DNA from: Oceanipulchritudo coccoides
GTDB taxonomy: Bacteria; Verrucomicrobiota; Verrucomicrobiia; Opitutales; Oceanipulchritudinaceae
Direction: 5' to 3'
DNA length: 64,000 nt
Assembly (NCBI RefSeq): GCF_010500615.1
Contig: NZ_JAAGNX010000003.1
Span: forward strand, 434,001-498,000
Both the position numbers and the translations under genes were made by a program. Below the pieces are notes generated by a model. It saw only the letters and a program-made list of their open reading frames with translations, was not told the origin of the DNA and searched no databases. Shown in pieces: positions 25,225 through 34,607 of the stretch (position 1 is the first letter of the stretch; each line of letters opens with the position of its first letter).

Positions 25225-28200
25225 CGGCGATCCCATTGTTGAAGTTCAGCAAGCCCGATGTGGATCTCCTCCACATTCCCCGATTGGGCAGATACTTGCA
25301 AATCTCTACAAACTTGTTGCATGGCGGGATTATTCCTCATCAACGCCAAGGTCGTCAAGCGATGTGCACATCTTCTCAAATTCTCCCATTCCGATTGATG
25401 GCCAAACCTCAGACAATCCCTGATATGTTTGTAAATTTCCTCATTCAATTCCTCGCTATCGACCATGTCCATTGTCGACGGGCGCTGCAACTGTTTGTCC
25501 TCAACATTCGCCATCGCATAAGCTAAGCGGCTGGCAGTGAGTGGCTTGGAAATGTATCCATTCATCCCGGCTTGCTCGCTTTCCCGAAGTTTCTCCCCGT
25601 CTGTGTAGGCCGTGAGGGCAATGATGATCACTTTGTCTTCCGGATGCTTGTGACGGTGCATTGCCGCGATTTCCGGCCCCATCAAGCCCGGAAGGTCCCA
25701 GTCAAGCAAGGCCAGATCATAGGAATTGTCCTCAAGCATCTGGAGGGCCTCACGGCCATTTTCACAATCATCACAATCACAACCGATTGTCTTGAAGAAA
25801 TCCACGATGGACCGGCGGTTGTAGGACAAGTCGTCGACAATAAGCACCTTCTTTCCCCTCAGCTGGCTCAGCACGGCATCCTGATCAAGCTCCTTCGCCC
25901 CGGCCACACGGGCAAAGCGCCCCTTCAGGAAAAAGTTACAACCACTTGGCTCATTATCAGAAAGCCCAAGATGGGCACCCATGGCATGGGCCACATCCTG
26001 GCAAATTGACAAGCCGAGGCCAGTCCCGTGCTTTCCGCTGTCGATACCACTCTCTCCACGATAAAACCGCTCAAAGACAAACCCTTTCTCGGCATCGTCA
26101 ATGCCCAGCCCCCAGTCCTTCACAAATATCTCCAACTCAACATGTTCAGGACTCAACTTGTGGCATTTCGCGCCCACCTCAATCCGCTCGGATTCGGAAT
26201 ACTCAAGGGCATTCACGATCAGGTTAGTGAGGATCTTGATCATCCAGTTACGGTCGGTTTTGATGACCACTTCCTTCAATTCAGGATCTATCGCCAAGGT
26301 TATATTGACCAGCGCCTTCTGGATATTGAACTGATTCTGCTTCACTGAAGTTCCCAGAATATCCGTGATGGACACGGGGATTAACGCCATCGGGAGATTT
26401 GCCTGGTCAATCGCCGAAAAATCCAGGATTTCCCCAAGCATGCGATCCACAATGATCCCGAATTCGGTCAGGTCCTTGAGCCGCGAATCGTCACCGCTGC
26501 GAGGTGGATCCCGCGTCAGGGTCTCGGCAATCATGAGCACGCCATTCAACGGATTGCGAATGTCATGCGAAAGGCCCGCCAGGAAGTTGATCCGCGCCGC
26601 ATTCGCTGCTTCCAGCTCGCGTGTGGCTTTCCGGACCTCGTTTTCCAGCCAGATGTTTCGCTTCTTCAGCTGTGCATTTCGGAACATGTAGATCGCCCAT
26701 GAAAGGATGAGCAAAAGCAGAAAAAGTATCCCCTGGAAAATCGGATTGAGATACCATGGTGGGGCAATTCCAAACTGAACCCGCCGCGGAACTGAACTCA
26801 TCCCGTTTGGATGCACCGCCCGCAGCTCAACCGCGAATTCCCCATGCCCGGCAAATTGTAGTGAGGGATCCTTCAGGTTAACATTTCGCCAGCGGCCTTC
26901 GTTGATCCGGTATTGTACCTGACTTGGAATTTCCGGGCGCCCCAGGTCAATCTTGAGATCAATATAATGCATCCCGCTGCGGATTGTCCGGTCCGCCACG
27001 GGCTGGTTGTCCAGAAAGAGATCAAATCGAACAGCTGGAATAGACACAGGCTCCAACTCATCCAGAGCATACCAACCCACACCGTTGGAGCCGAGCACGC
27101 CAAGCCGTGCTGCATTGGCCATCAGGCCTATGGGTTCACCGCAAAGCTCAAGATAGGGAATCGAAAGCATGTGAGTGCTGCCTCCGCCGTACACTGCCAC
27201 TCCATGCTCCGCCGTTATAGGATTATAATAGGAAATATAATTTGATTCACCACTGGAGGCAACTCCCCGCACTTGCCAGTCTTGGGCAATAGGGATTCTG
27301 GTAATTTCCCCGGTATTGGAAATTCGATACAGCCCTGAATCTTGAGAGAAAACAATCTGATTGTCGCTAATTGCTGAGTATTGGAAACTGCCCTTCAGCG
27401 ATTCGCTCAGCGTCTCGACCATCCAGATCTCCCCGTTATGTGAAAGCGAGACAAGAAGTCCCCTTTCGCTCAAGGCAAAGAAGCGTCCATGCAATTCACC
27501 AAGAATATTCATCTCCTGGTCGGTCGGATAGACCAGTTCCATCTCCAGATCTTCGGTTACGGTGTACAAGCCATTCTGCCCAGATGCCAAGGCTACGGAG
27601 CTACCCCATTTTAAGTCATGAACTGGCTCGGGAAGTACTCCAAGTGATAAATCCCCCTGTTCCAAAGTATTGTAGTTGACCACATTTCCAAAGGCAACGC
27701 TCCCGCCAGGTGTAACACTCGACCATTTGGATATCCCGCTGATGCTGCCCCTCAGGAATCCATTTGCATCGAACTTTACCCAGCTCTTTTCAGAAAAAAC
27801 AAACCCATCTGAGGAATCTGCAAGAAAGGTCCTAACCAGGTTTTCTTCAAAAATCACATTGGATGGAAAAAACAAACTATCCGCATTCGGGTCGACACGA
27901 GCCACTCCTTCTGTACCCAAAACTACGATATCAGTTCCTGACCCTTTCTCTATTTTATAAACATCGCCGATATCCAAGCCGCTGTAAACCGATGCATAAC
28001 CAGTTATTGATAACTGCCTCTTATCAAGAAACGCCACCCCGGAAGGATAGTCGGTTATCAAAATATAAGGCCCCCAATCAATCGCATTACTGATGCCCTT
28101 TTTGAAATAGTCCGGATAATTGGAATTCACCAGCTCTGGATATTCCCCTTCTACTCCACTCCAGGTGTATATCGAAGTTGATGTCCCCAAAATATATTGA

Positions 28201-28841
28201 TCATTGCTCCAGGCCATCCAGGTAACAACATTACCTCCAGTCATTTCAATGGGAACAACCTGTTCATGTCCGTTTTCATCAATTTTCCATAACCCGGAGA
28301 AAAGTCCGATCAAAAGGCCATCTAAAGGACCCCCCGGATCCATCGTGAAGGGGCGCGGTTCGAAAGACTTCTCAACAGACAGGTTAATAGAAAAATTCAC
28401 CGGATCAATCCAACCATAGCCGGATGAGCCCACAAACCAGAGTTTCCCCTTCCGGAATACAATGTCCCAAATGTAACCTGCTTCGATTGAAACGGTACCA
28501 CCCGGGGCGCGATTATTTGCCTTTAGCCAACCAACCCCGTCCGGTCCAGCAAACCACACATGTTTGCCCTCCGGGTCGGAGGCGAGTGAGGTGTAGCGAC
28601 CTTCCGTATACACATCGTGCCAGACTCCATTTTCCAGGACAGACAAACCCTCCCCGGCAAACCAAAGGGAATCCTTAAGTTTAAGAACATCGTAAAATTC
28701 CCGCTCAGGGACCAGTTCCAGCTTGTCCGCGAAAAAGTAAGCCGGTCCAGTTTGATACTCTGCATGGAGCGGATTGATAAAATTTAATCCAATCAGCAAT
28801 AAGAACTGTGGAAATATTATATAAGACAGAAAGCGAAACAT
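25221..28841 (-). CDS. Hybrid sensor histidine kinase with periplasmic propeller, receiver and Hpt-like tail
   Basis: About 1206 residues from the ATG at 28841, which gives a good signal peptide ending in 'NFINPLHA'. An upstream ATG at 28880 would overlap the divergent peptide gene. Domains: periplasmic beta-propeller-like repeats (~30-600), a Y_Y_Y-like beta domain (~610-700), one membrane helix (~705-730), HisKA with 'FLAGLSHDIRNPLNGV' (His ~759), HATPase ('NLIVNALEYSES', 'GLGIDD', 'HGTGLGLSICQDVA'), receiver ('VLIVDDLSYNRRS', phospho-Asp ~1047 in LLDWDLPG, 'SKPL'), then a helical tail with 'RRCAHRLTTLALM' (His ~1160), which looks like an Hpt domain. Propeller-type hybrid kinases usually sense an extracellular ligand. 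The separate regulator overlaps the stop by 4 bp. Confidence 0.95.
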   Translation of the reverse strand: MFRFLSYIIFPQFLLLIGLNFINPLHAEYQTGPAYFFADKLELVPEREFYDVLKLKDSLWFAGEGLSVLENGVWHDVYTEGRYTSLASDPEGKHVWFAGPDGVGWLKANNRAPGGTVSIEAGYIWDIVFRKGKLWFVGSSGYGWIDPVNFSINLSVEKSFEPRPFTMDPGGPLDGLLIGLFSGLWKIDENGHEQVVPIEMTGGNVVTWMAWSNDQYILGTSTSIYTWSGVEGEYPELVNSNYPDYFKKGISNAIDWGPYILITDYPSGVAFLDKRQLSITGYASVYSGLDIGDVYKIEKGSGTDIVVLGTEGVARVDPNADSLFFPSNVIFEENLVRTFLADSSDGFVFSEKSWVKFDANGFLRGSISGISKWSSVTPGGSVAFGNVVNYNTLEQGDLSLGVLPEPVHDLKWGSSVALASGQNGLYTVTEDLEMELVYPTDQEMNILGELHGRFFALSERGLLVSLSHNGEIWMVETLSESLKGSFQYSAISDNQIVFSQDSGLYRISNTGEITRIPIAQDWQVRGVASSGESNYISYYNPITAEHGVAVYGGGSTHMLSIPYLELCGEPIGLMANAARLGVLGSNGVGWYALDELEPVSIPAVRFDLFLDNQPVADRTIRSGMHYIDLKIDLGRPEIPSQVQYRINEGRWRNVNLKDPSLQFAGHGEFAVELRAVHPNGMSSVPRRVQFGIAPPWYLNPIFQGILFLLLLILSWAIYMFRNAQLKKRNIWLENEVRKATRELEAANAARINFLAGLSHDIRNPLNGVLMIAETLTRDPPRSGDDSRLKDLTEFGIIVDRMLGEILDFSAIDQANLPMALIPVSITDILGTSVKQNQFNIQKALVNITLAIDPELKEVVIKTDRNWMIKILTNLIVNALEYSESERIEVGAKCHKLSPEHVELEIFVKDWGLGIDDAEKGFVFERFYRGESGIDSGKHGTGLGLSICQDVAHAMGAHLGLSDNEPSGCNFFLKGRFARVAGAKELDQDAVLSQLRGKKVLIVDDLSYNRRSIVDFFKTIGCDCDDCENGREALQMLEDNSYDLALLDWDLPGLMGPEIAAMHRHKHPEDKVIIIALTAYTDGEKLRESEQAGMNGYISKPLTASRLAYAMANVEDKQLQRPSTMDMVDSEELNEEIYKHIRDCLRFGHQSEWENLRRCAHRLTTLALMRNNPAMQQVCRDLQVSAQSGNVEEIHIGLAELQQWDRR

Positions 28842-28860
28842 ACTGTATAAAGACGACCCT

Positions 28861-29028
28861 ATGAAGAAGACAAAACGCATGATCCTGCTTGTTGTAGCTA
28901 CATCCCTAGCCGCAATAGGCCTTACTACTCAAGCCGAAACAATTACTAAGGTGGTTGTTTCTGATTTAAACGCCGATGATTCGGGTTCCATCCTGATGAC
29001 TATCTACTGCATGTCTGGTAACAGATAG
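28861..29028 (+). CDS. Short secreted peptide (55 codons), upstream of YcaO-like gene
   Basis: ATG at 28861 to TAG at 29026-29028, 55 residues. It has a textbook signal peptide: basic start (MKKTKR), hydrophobic core (MILLVVATSLAAIGL) and a cleavage-like TTQA-ET site. The predicted mature part is about 30 residues, contains one Cys, and ends in 'SILMTIYCMSGNR'. The Shine-Dalgarno is poor. It starts only ~20 bp from the divergent kinase start and ends 53 bp before the YcaO-like gene on the same strand. Possibilities: an exported signal peptide, a modified-peptide precursor, or the remnant of a longer gene. I do not recognise a family. Signal-peptide quality is the main evidence that it is coding. 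Confidence 0.55.
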   Translation: MKKTKRMILLVVATSLAAIGLTTQAETITKVVVSDLNADDSGSILMTIYCMSGNR

Positions 29029-29081
29029 ACCCTTCCAGAACACATTATTCACCAACCCATCCCGTAAGAAAGAGGTAAACC

Positions 29082-30062
29082 ATGTCCACGTATACGCACG
29101 CAACCGATATTCCCTTCCCATATGACTTCGCCAGCGCGCCGGAATGGTTCATGAAGAAGGCCCGCTTTGCCAAGCGATTCTTCCTGAATCTGGCTCCGAT
29201 CCGCTATGCGATGGTGGCGGAGGACGGAGGCCCCGTCTCAAACCTGGAATATGGAAGTACCTCTTACCTTGGGGAAACCTGGCAACTCTGCAGGGCTACT
29301 TTGCAGAGGGAATTCCAGCACCCGATGAACAGCCAGTTGTGCCTGTTCAGCTCGGCCGATGGATCAGGGATGGGCCAGACCCGTTTGGAAGCACGCGCCA
29401 AGGCTGTTTCAGAGGCTTTGGAACGCTGGGCCTTCCAGGAGACAAGTTCTGGTCCGGATTCCATGTTGTATGGGTACCAGCACTCGATGAGCACTAAGGG
29501 CATGGCCGCCTTTCCGGGAATTTTCCCGGGTCAGGCACGGCGCTCGGCCATTGATGAAGCATTCGAGTACTATTCAGTTGACGCGTGGTGGGGCGGCACC
29601 CTGAAACATTGGATTATTAATCGGGATGACTCGACTATCGTGTTCATCGACCAACCCGAATACAAGGGATTCATCGCCATTGCCATCCGCCATCTGGACT
29701 TGGACAACTATGTCGCGTCCTACGGTATCGGCTCGGGCATGACCCCGGAAGACGCTGAATTGAAGGCGCAATTGGAAGCCTGCCGGTCACAGACTATCCT
29801 CGAACGGCGTGAGGCAACTCCAGAGAGATCACGGATACGCCCGGTTCTTGAGACTGAGCAGAACCTGCTTCAGTTTGCCTCGGCGTCAGGGTTTGAGATG
29901 GTCAAGGACCGACTTGCAACTCAGCCATGGCTTCCAGCATTGAAGCCAAAGGTCATCTTTGACGGTCCTGTCAAGGGTGCCTGGAACAAATACACTCACG
30001 TCTGGCGCTATGCTCTGGAACCATTCCCGATCAAGAGTCAGCAGATCAAGTTTGTCGCCTAA
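29082..30062 (+). CDS. YcaO-like protein (stand-alone)
   Basis: 326 residues, ATG at 29082 with AGAGGT 6 nt upstream. Residues 91-120 contain 'GSGMGQT' and 'EARAKAVSEALERWAFQE', matching the YcaO ATP-binding helix (S..EALER). A second block (214-241, 'GIGSGMTPEDAELKAQLEA') matches the later YcaO helix, although the usual Q-S-R after it reads R-S-Q. YcaO proteins activate amide backbones with ATP to make azolines or thioamides; E. coli YcaO itself acts in ribosomal protein S12 methylthiolation. This copy is shorter than typical (~400) and has no adjacent E1-like partner, TfuA or dehydrogenase. It sits between a short secreted-peptide gene and a receiver gene. YcaO membership is likely; activity is uncertain. 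Confidence 0.72.
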   Translation: MSTYTHATDIPFPYDFASAPEWFMKKARFAKRFFLNLAPIRYAMVAEDGGPVSNLEYGSTSYLGETWQLCRATLQREFQHPMNSQLCLFSSADGSGMGQTRLEARAKAVSEALERWAFQETSSGPDSMLYGYQHSMSTKGMAAFPGIFPGQARRSAIDEAFEYYSVDAWWGGTLKHWIINRDDSTIVFIDQPEYKGFIAIAIRHLDLDNYVASYGIGSGMTPEDAELKAQLEACRSQTILERREATPERSRIRPVLETEQNLLQFASASGFEMVKDRLATQPWLPALKPKVIFDGPVKGAWNKYTHVWRYALEPFPIKSQQIKFVA

Positions 30063-30215
30063 GACATCCAATTCCATCCCCCCACCCTCGACCGAAGTAA
30101 CACCAGCGGACACATGAGCACGCAAGAAGACAGTTTCCATTTTCCATTCATCTCAAATCTTATGAATGGGAAAATCTCTTCGCGCTCAGCTCTGCATCAC
30201 AGGAGATCAGTATCG

Positions 30216-30611
30216 ATGAAGGAAATGGCACTTTGCCTGGATGATGATCCCCTGTCTCTAAGACTCGTCGAACATCTCCTGAAAAAGCGCTACGAAGTTA
30301 TATCGTGCGCTACCATCGATAAGGCAATCCGCGCCGTCCAAAAGTATGACATGGCATTGTTTCTTTGCGATTACCACCTTGGCGAGTCGTTTACGGGATC
30401 ACAGGCTTACGAAACCCTTCGGCAGGATTTTGGCTATAATCCGGTCCATCGGGTCTTGATCACTTCCTATCCTTCTTCCGAGATTGAGGCAGAAGCCCTT
30501 GCCTCTGGCTTTGACCGGGTCTTTTCCAAGCCTCTCCGCAAGGAGTTTCAGATGTACTGTCTGAACTTGAATATGCCGAGGATCAGGAATCCTCTTGCAG
30601 CTGGTCAGTAG
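30216..30611 (+). CDS. Receiver-only response regulator
   Basis: 131 residues from the ATG at 30216 (AGGAG about 11 nt upstream); an in-frame ATG at 30114 would add 34 residues without domain similarity. It is a complete receiver: acidic pocket D9-D11 (CLDDDP), phosphorylation site D52 (LFLCDYHLG), 'LITSY' switch region and K105 (FSKPLRKE). No output domain follows, so it probably relays phosphate or binds another protein, for example the Hpt-like tail of the nearby hybrid kinase. It follows the YcaO-like gene on the same strand and is followed by a terminator, so peptide-YcaO-receiver looks like one operon. Confidence 0.88.
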   Translation: MKEMALCLDDDPLSLRLVEHLLKKRYEVISCATIDKAIRAVQKYDMALFLCDYHLGESFTGSQAYETLRQDFGYNPVHRVLITSYPSSEIEAEALASGFDRVFSKPLRKEFQMYCLNLNMPRIRNPLAAGQ

Positions 30612-30675
30612 CCTCTAACTGACGCTTTCAGGTTTTTAAATTGCAACCAGCTCTTTTCGAGCGCTTTTAGGTAGC

Positions 30676-30718
30676 ATCTGGCTGTCGCCCTGGACTTGGG
30701 ACGCCAGATTTTCATTTT
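30676..30718 (+). terminator. Probable rho-independent terminator after receiver gene
   Basis: ATCTGGC (30676-30682) pairs with GCCAGAT (30703-30709). The stem continues inward through GTC/GAC and CCC/GGG with two single-base bulges, and is followed by TTTTCATTTTT. It marks the end of the peptide-YcaO-receiver unit. The rest of 30612-30836 is AT-rich and shows no gene. Confidence 0.65.
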
Positions 30719-30836
30719 TAAAAACTTGGTAAATAATTTCAAAGTCCCGGAAAACTAGTTGGGAGCGAATGAGATTCGCTGCAGAGTGAAATAAATCAGC
30801 AGCAGCCTCTGAATAAAATATCTCAATCAATTTCAA

Positions 30837-31301
30837 ATGAAATTCCAAATCCCAAGAAAGAAGTCGGGCTTCACGCTGGTTGAAACCATGATTACCGTCA
30901 CAATTATTGGTCTGCTCACCTCAGTTTCCGTACCGGCTGTCATGTCAGCCAAGGACAGGGCACTGGCTGTTTCCCTTGCCAATGATTTCAGGACTTATGC
31001 TGCCGCCTTTGAAATCTACGCTCTTGAAGAAGGATCTTGGCCGGCGGACGGCCTTCCAGGCAGCATTCCTGCAGGTATGGAAGATCAATTACCAAAGTTT
31101 GCTGAAACAACTTATCAAAACGGCAAATGGGATTGGGAACACAATGCTGTCGGCGTGACAGCTGGTGTGAGTCTACGCCTCAGCTCAATTGATGAGAAGG
31201 TCCTGACCCGGATTGATGAGATGCTTGATGATGGCAACCTCACGGCAGGTAAATTCCGTAAGACAAATGGCAACGGAGTAACCTTGGTCCTTGAGGAATA
31301 A
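30837..31301 (+). CDS. Type IV pilin-like / pseudopilin protein
   Basis: 154 residues. A short basic leader ends at the prepilin peptidase motif 'KSGFTLVETMITVTIIGLL' (cleavage after Gly, Phe+1, Glu+5), followed by the hydrophobic helix and a small globular domain. Such proteins are type IV pilins or type II secretion pseudopilins; verrucomicrobial genomes carry many single copies. No assembly genes lie nearby. It is separated from the YcaO unit by a terminator and converges on the 31332 gene. Confidence 0.9.
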   Translation: MKFQIPRKKSGFTLVETMITVTIIGLLTSVSVPAVMSAKDRALAVSLANDFRTYAAAFEIYALEEGSWPADGLPGSIPAGMEDQLPKFAETTYQNGKWDWEHNAVGVTAGVSLRLSSIDEKVLTRIDEMLDDGNLTAGKFRKTNGNGVTLVLEE

Positions 31302-31331
31302 GAAGGCGCAATAAGGGTTCCTTGCCTGGTG

Positions 31332-32501
31332 TCATGGTTCGGAAACAAACCGTGCAAATCGGCCTGAAACCACTCCCTCAATTCGCCGTTCAAACTGACC
31401 CATGGGCAAACCGGCCCTGATCTCAATTGTTTTGGGAGATCCTTCGTCGACAATTGCCATTCGCGTCCAAGTGATCGTGTCGATGCTACTTTCCAACTGG
31501 AGCACGGTCTCACTAGCTAGATTCTTCCAATAGCTGATGATAAGGGTACCGTTTGACGAAAAGGAAATTTCCAGCTGGGGTTTTGAGGTATCCAATAGCG
31601 GGTTTCCGCCGAGCATGTACTCCATGTAGTTGTTCCACTTATCCTGATCAGGATCCTCTCCGGGAACAGGATTTAATCCAAACTGGATTGCCCAATCGGA
31701 GAAGGAGATCGTCTCTATCGAGGCAGGATTCAGAACTCCCACTGCGTCCAGATCAAATCCGGATGTAATGATTGTTGGATACGGATCGTAAACAGCAAAG
31801 CCTTCACAATCCGGATTGCTACCGTCACCAACAACGTCGATAATCCGGACATATTTCACCTGGGATGGGTCCAGATGGGGATAATTCTGCAAAAGAGCAT
31901 TAGTGAACTCGCCGGAAAACAACTGCTCTCCAGCCAGCGCGGAAGCATGGGCCTCAGCAAGGATGCTCAAATCAAAGGGTGTCCCCCAACCTGCCCGGTA
32001 CTTCCCGCCAAACCCCTCGATAAATGTTGCCTGGACATCTCCAAACGCACCAACCGGATCCGCCGTCAACGAGTAATTCGGAAACCGGACGAAGTGAACC
32101 CCGTCAGAGGAGACCTCGACATAGGCGAGTTCCAGGAAGGCGTCCCGGAAGGCATTCTCAAATACAGCAAAATCCCATCCATCCTGATCAGCAATGCCAG
32201 GAACAAACTCAAGGGTCACTGATCCTCCGCGTCCAAGCACCAGGACATCTTGAGCGGACTCCCGAGCGGGACCCAGGGCGGCTGCGGGGTTCTTGTACTC
32301 ATCGCCAACATCACTTCCGAAATTGACACTCACAACAGCATTAGCCCATCCAGTGAATTCCGGATCATCGAATGGGATGGCGGTTGATCCCTCTTGTCCG
32401 GCGGCTGGCGCGTAGGGAAAAACGGGGGGCGTGTAGGCCACCAACCGTCCGACTGCCAGCAAAACCAATCCTGTTAGAATTAGATGTCCCATACAGTACA
32501 T
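31332..32501 (-). CDS. Secreted cell-surface protein partnered with a TonB receptor
   Basis: 389 residues. A signal peptide ([18 protein letters not shown]) leads into a ~230-residue domain with '[12 protein letters not shown]', 'AALGPA', '[12 protein letters not shown]', '[10 protein letters not shown]' and '[19 protein letters not shown]'. The same pattern is found in Bacteroidetes surface proteins from vitamin-uptake loci, often annotated only as 'cell surface protein'. A linker '[20 protein letters not shown]' and a beta-rich C-terminal domain follow, a layout common in this phylum. It begins 3 bp after the TonB receptor, so the two are tightly coupled. A role in capturing the receptor's ligand, possibly a corrinoid, is an inference. 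Confidence 0.8.
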   Translation of the reverse strand: MYCMGHLILTGLVLLAVGRLVAYTPPVFPYAPAAGQEGSTAIPFDDPEFTGWANAVVSVNFGSDVGDEYKNPAAALGPARESAQDVLVLGRGGSVTLEFVPGIADQDGWDFAVFENAFRDAFLELAYVEVSSDGVHFVRFPNYSLTADPVGAFGDVQATFIEGFGGKYRAGWGTPFDLSILAEAHASALAGEQLFSGEFTNALLQNYPHLDPSQVKYVRIIDVVGDGSNPDCEGFAVYDPYPTIITSGFDLDAVGVLNPASIETISFSDWAIQFGLNPVPGEDPDQDKWNNYMEYMLGGNPLLDTSKPQLEISFSSNGTLIISYWKNLASETVLQLESSIDTITWTRMAIVDEGSPKTIEIRAGLPMGQFERRIEGVVSGRFARFVSEP

Positions 32502-32504
32502 TGT

Positions 32505-34556
32505 TTAGAAAATTCCCTTCAGTCCGACACGAAACTCCCTGCCGGATCCCGGATAAAACCCTCCACTGTACGCTGTTGAAAAATACTCCCTGTCGAAGAG
32601 ATTGTTGATGCGCACGGTGAGCTTAAAATCATCAATAAAATTCCACTGGAGCGAAACGCCACCAAGGAAATATTCTGGAATCGTTCTTTCTGTATTTAAA
32701 AAGTCGTTTCCTTGTATCTGGTCTGACTGGTACTGCAAATCAACAGACACACGCCAGTCTACGGCAATCAAAAGCCAAGCTGAGAAAGAAGCATTCAATT
32801 CGGGCACAAGCGGAATCCTGTCACCGGCGTGAAGAGACCTTATTCCCCTGAACCCTGCCTCCACCCACGCAATTCGCGCATAATAGCCATACCTTTCAGC
32901 CTGCCAGGAGGTGTCCAGTTCGATGCCCAGTCGTTCGGTCTTGCCCATATTTCGGTTAAGGCGAACCGATTCATCGAAGAAGATCTCATCGTTCATCAAC
33001 ATGTAGAATACGGTCAATCCTCCACTCCACTGTGAACCGGATCGCTTGATGCCCAGCTCGAAATTATTCCCCGTCTCCGGATCGAGGTCAGTGTTGAAAG
33101 GAATCGCTAATGGATAATCTTGATACGATGCCGTCTCATCAAGTGATGGATACCGGTAGACACGATCCCAACCGCCCCAGACCGAGAGGGTTTTCGAAAG
33201 CATCTTAACAAGGGAAATCTCCGCTGCCCAGCCTGACTTCTTCACCGGCCCGTCAAAAGAGAGGAACGGATCGATTTCAGGGGGATTTTTATAGAGGGGA
33301 TTCGGTATGGTGCCCCTGTTTGTAATCAATTCAGGACGAAGCTGTTCCTCTTTAAACCGAATATACTGGTAGTCCGTGTCAGCCGACTCGATGCGGATTC
33401 CTCCAGAGATCTTCCACGCATCAGTGAGCATTAATTGGCCGAAAGCATAACCACCAGCTGCTGTTCGTTCGAGATCAGCCTCCGCTCGTTTGATATTCCC
33501 GTTTGCGCTCAGGTAATTTTCGGTTTCCAGCCAATCGCGGCTTAGATCGGTACCAAATATCAACGAGTTTTGTCCCAATGGAATCAAAAGTCTTGGTGAA
33601 AACGTTGCCCGGCGTTGTAGGTTCCGTGATTCAGTCGCTGAAGAAATACCACTTGCTCCCTCCCGCCATGTTCGATCCCGACTTAGGAATCCCGCTTGTG
33701 CCTCCCACTGACCCCACTCCTCGGATCCTGTGGTCCCAATTGTGGCCAACAGGGAATCTATCTGGGAGCTCTGTTCCTCAAGAAATCCTGACTGTCTCGG
33801 GTTTTCCTTGGCCTGCTGGTAAGTTAGTGGCCCCGGATACTGAATCTCTGACCGATCGAGATGAATGCGCCCGGTCCAGCTCGCACTCTCCTCCCCTCCA
33901 TGTTTCCAGGCAAGCTGTGCGCCTCTCGATTCAGCTGCTGAATTATCACGAAAACCATCTGTATCCGAATAATAAATACCTCCACGAATTCCAACCCCGT
34001 GCATTGTCTGCCCCAACCCCCAGGAACCACGAAACGCGGAGTTACTTCCCGCCTCCAGAAGTGATCTCCCTTCCAATTTATCACCCGGTTCACGCGTTTT
34101 CAGCTTGATGACACCCGATACCGCGTGATTCCCGTAAAGTACGCTCTGTCCACCGCGGATCACTTCCACCGATTGCAATTCCCCGACATCCAATCCCATC
34201 CAGTTGATGCCGCTCATGTCTCCGGGATTGTAGCTAAGTCCGTCAACCAGTACCAGTACCCGCAGTCCGCTGTTGTCCCCAAATCCGCGCATCGCCAACT
34301 GCCCTTCCGTCCCGTTGCCCGTAAACCCGCTGAAGCGTATGCCCGCCAGTTGGCCCAGCAATTCCGGGACACTCGCTCCAAGGCTGGTTTCCAACTCAGA
34401 TTGCTCAAGCCGTACCACGTCTGCCGGTACCTCTAACCCCAAGGTGTCAAAATGCCACGCCTCCACTGTATACGGCTCCAATTCCAGCACCTCCTCCCCA
34501 GACAGGACGCCGGCCAGCCACATCATCATCAAGACTCCTCGATGTCTCCCTTTCAC
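32505..34556 (-). CDS. TonB-dependent receptor, BtuB-like
   Basis: 683 residues, starting at a GTG (34556); ATGs at 34529/34526/34523 are alternatives but shorten the signal peptide. The plug has 'VPADVVRLEQSELETSLGAS', 'QLAMRGFGDNSGLRVLVLVD', 'VEVIRGGQSVLYGNHAVSG'. The barrel ends with 'INNLFDREYFSTAY' and 'YPGSGREFRVGLKGIF', the usual receptor C-terminus ending in Phe. Size and plug resemble BtuB/colicin-I type receptors for vitamins or siderophores. It lies between a trypsin-like secreted protein and a secreted surface protein. I see no cobalamin riboswitch upstream, so the substrate is open. Confidence 0.93.
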   Translation of the reverse strand: MKGRHRGVLMMMWLAGVLSGEEVLELEPYTVEAWHFDTLGLEVPADVVRLEQSELETSLGASVPELLGQLAGIRFSGFTGNGTEGQLAMRGFGDNSGLRVLVLVDGLSYNPGDMSGINWMGLDVGELQSVEVIRGGQSVLYGNHAVSGVIKLKTREPGDKLEGRSLLEAGSNSAFRGSWGLGQTMHGVGIRGGIYYSDTDGFRDNSAAESRGAQLAWKHGGEESASWTGRIHLDRSEIQYPGPLTYQQAKENPRQSGFLEEQSSQIDSLLATIGTTGSEEWGQWEAQAGFLSRDRTWREGASGISSATESRNLQRRATFSPRLLIPLGQNSLIFGTDLSRDWLETENYLSANGNIKRAEADLERTAAGGYAFGQLMLTDAWKISGGIRIESADTDYQYIRFKEEQLRPELITNRGTIPNPLYKNPPEIDPFLSFDGPVKKSGWAAEISLVKMLSKTLSVWGGWDRVYRYPSLDETASYQDYPLAIPFNTDLDPETGNNFELGIKRSGSQWSGGLTVFYMLMNDEIFFDESVRLNRNMGKTERLGIELDTSWQAERYGYYARIAWVEAGFRGIRSLHAGDRIPLVPELNASFSAWLLIAVDWRVSVDLQYQSDQIQGNDFLNTERTIPEYFLGGVSLQWNFIDDFKLTVRINNLFDREYFSTAYSGGFYPGSGREFRVGLKGIF

Positions 34557-34607
34557 GACATCCCATCCCCTCTTATTGGCAGGGGAATGTCAATAAGCAA
34601 GGGCGCC

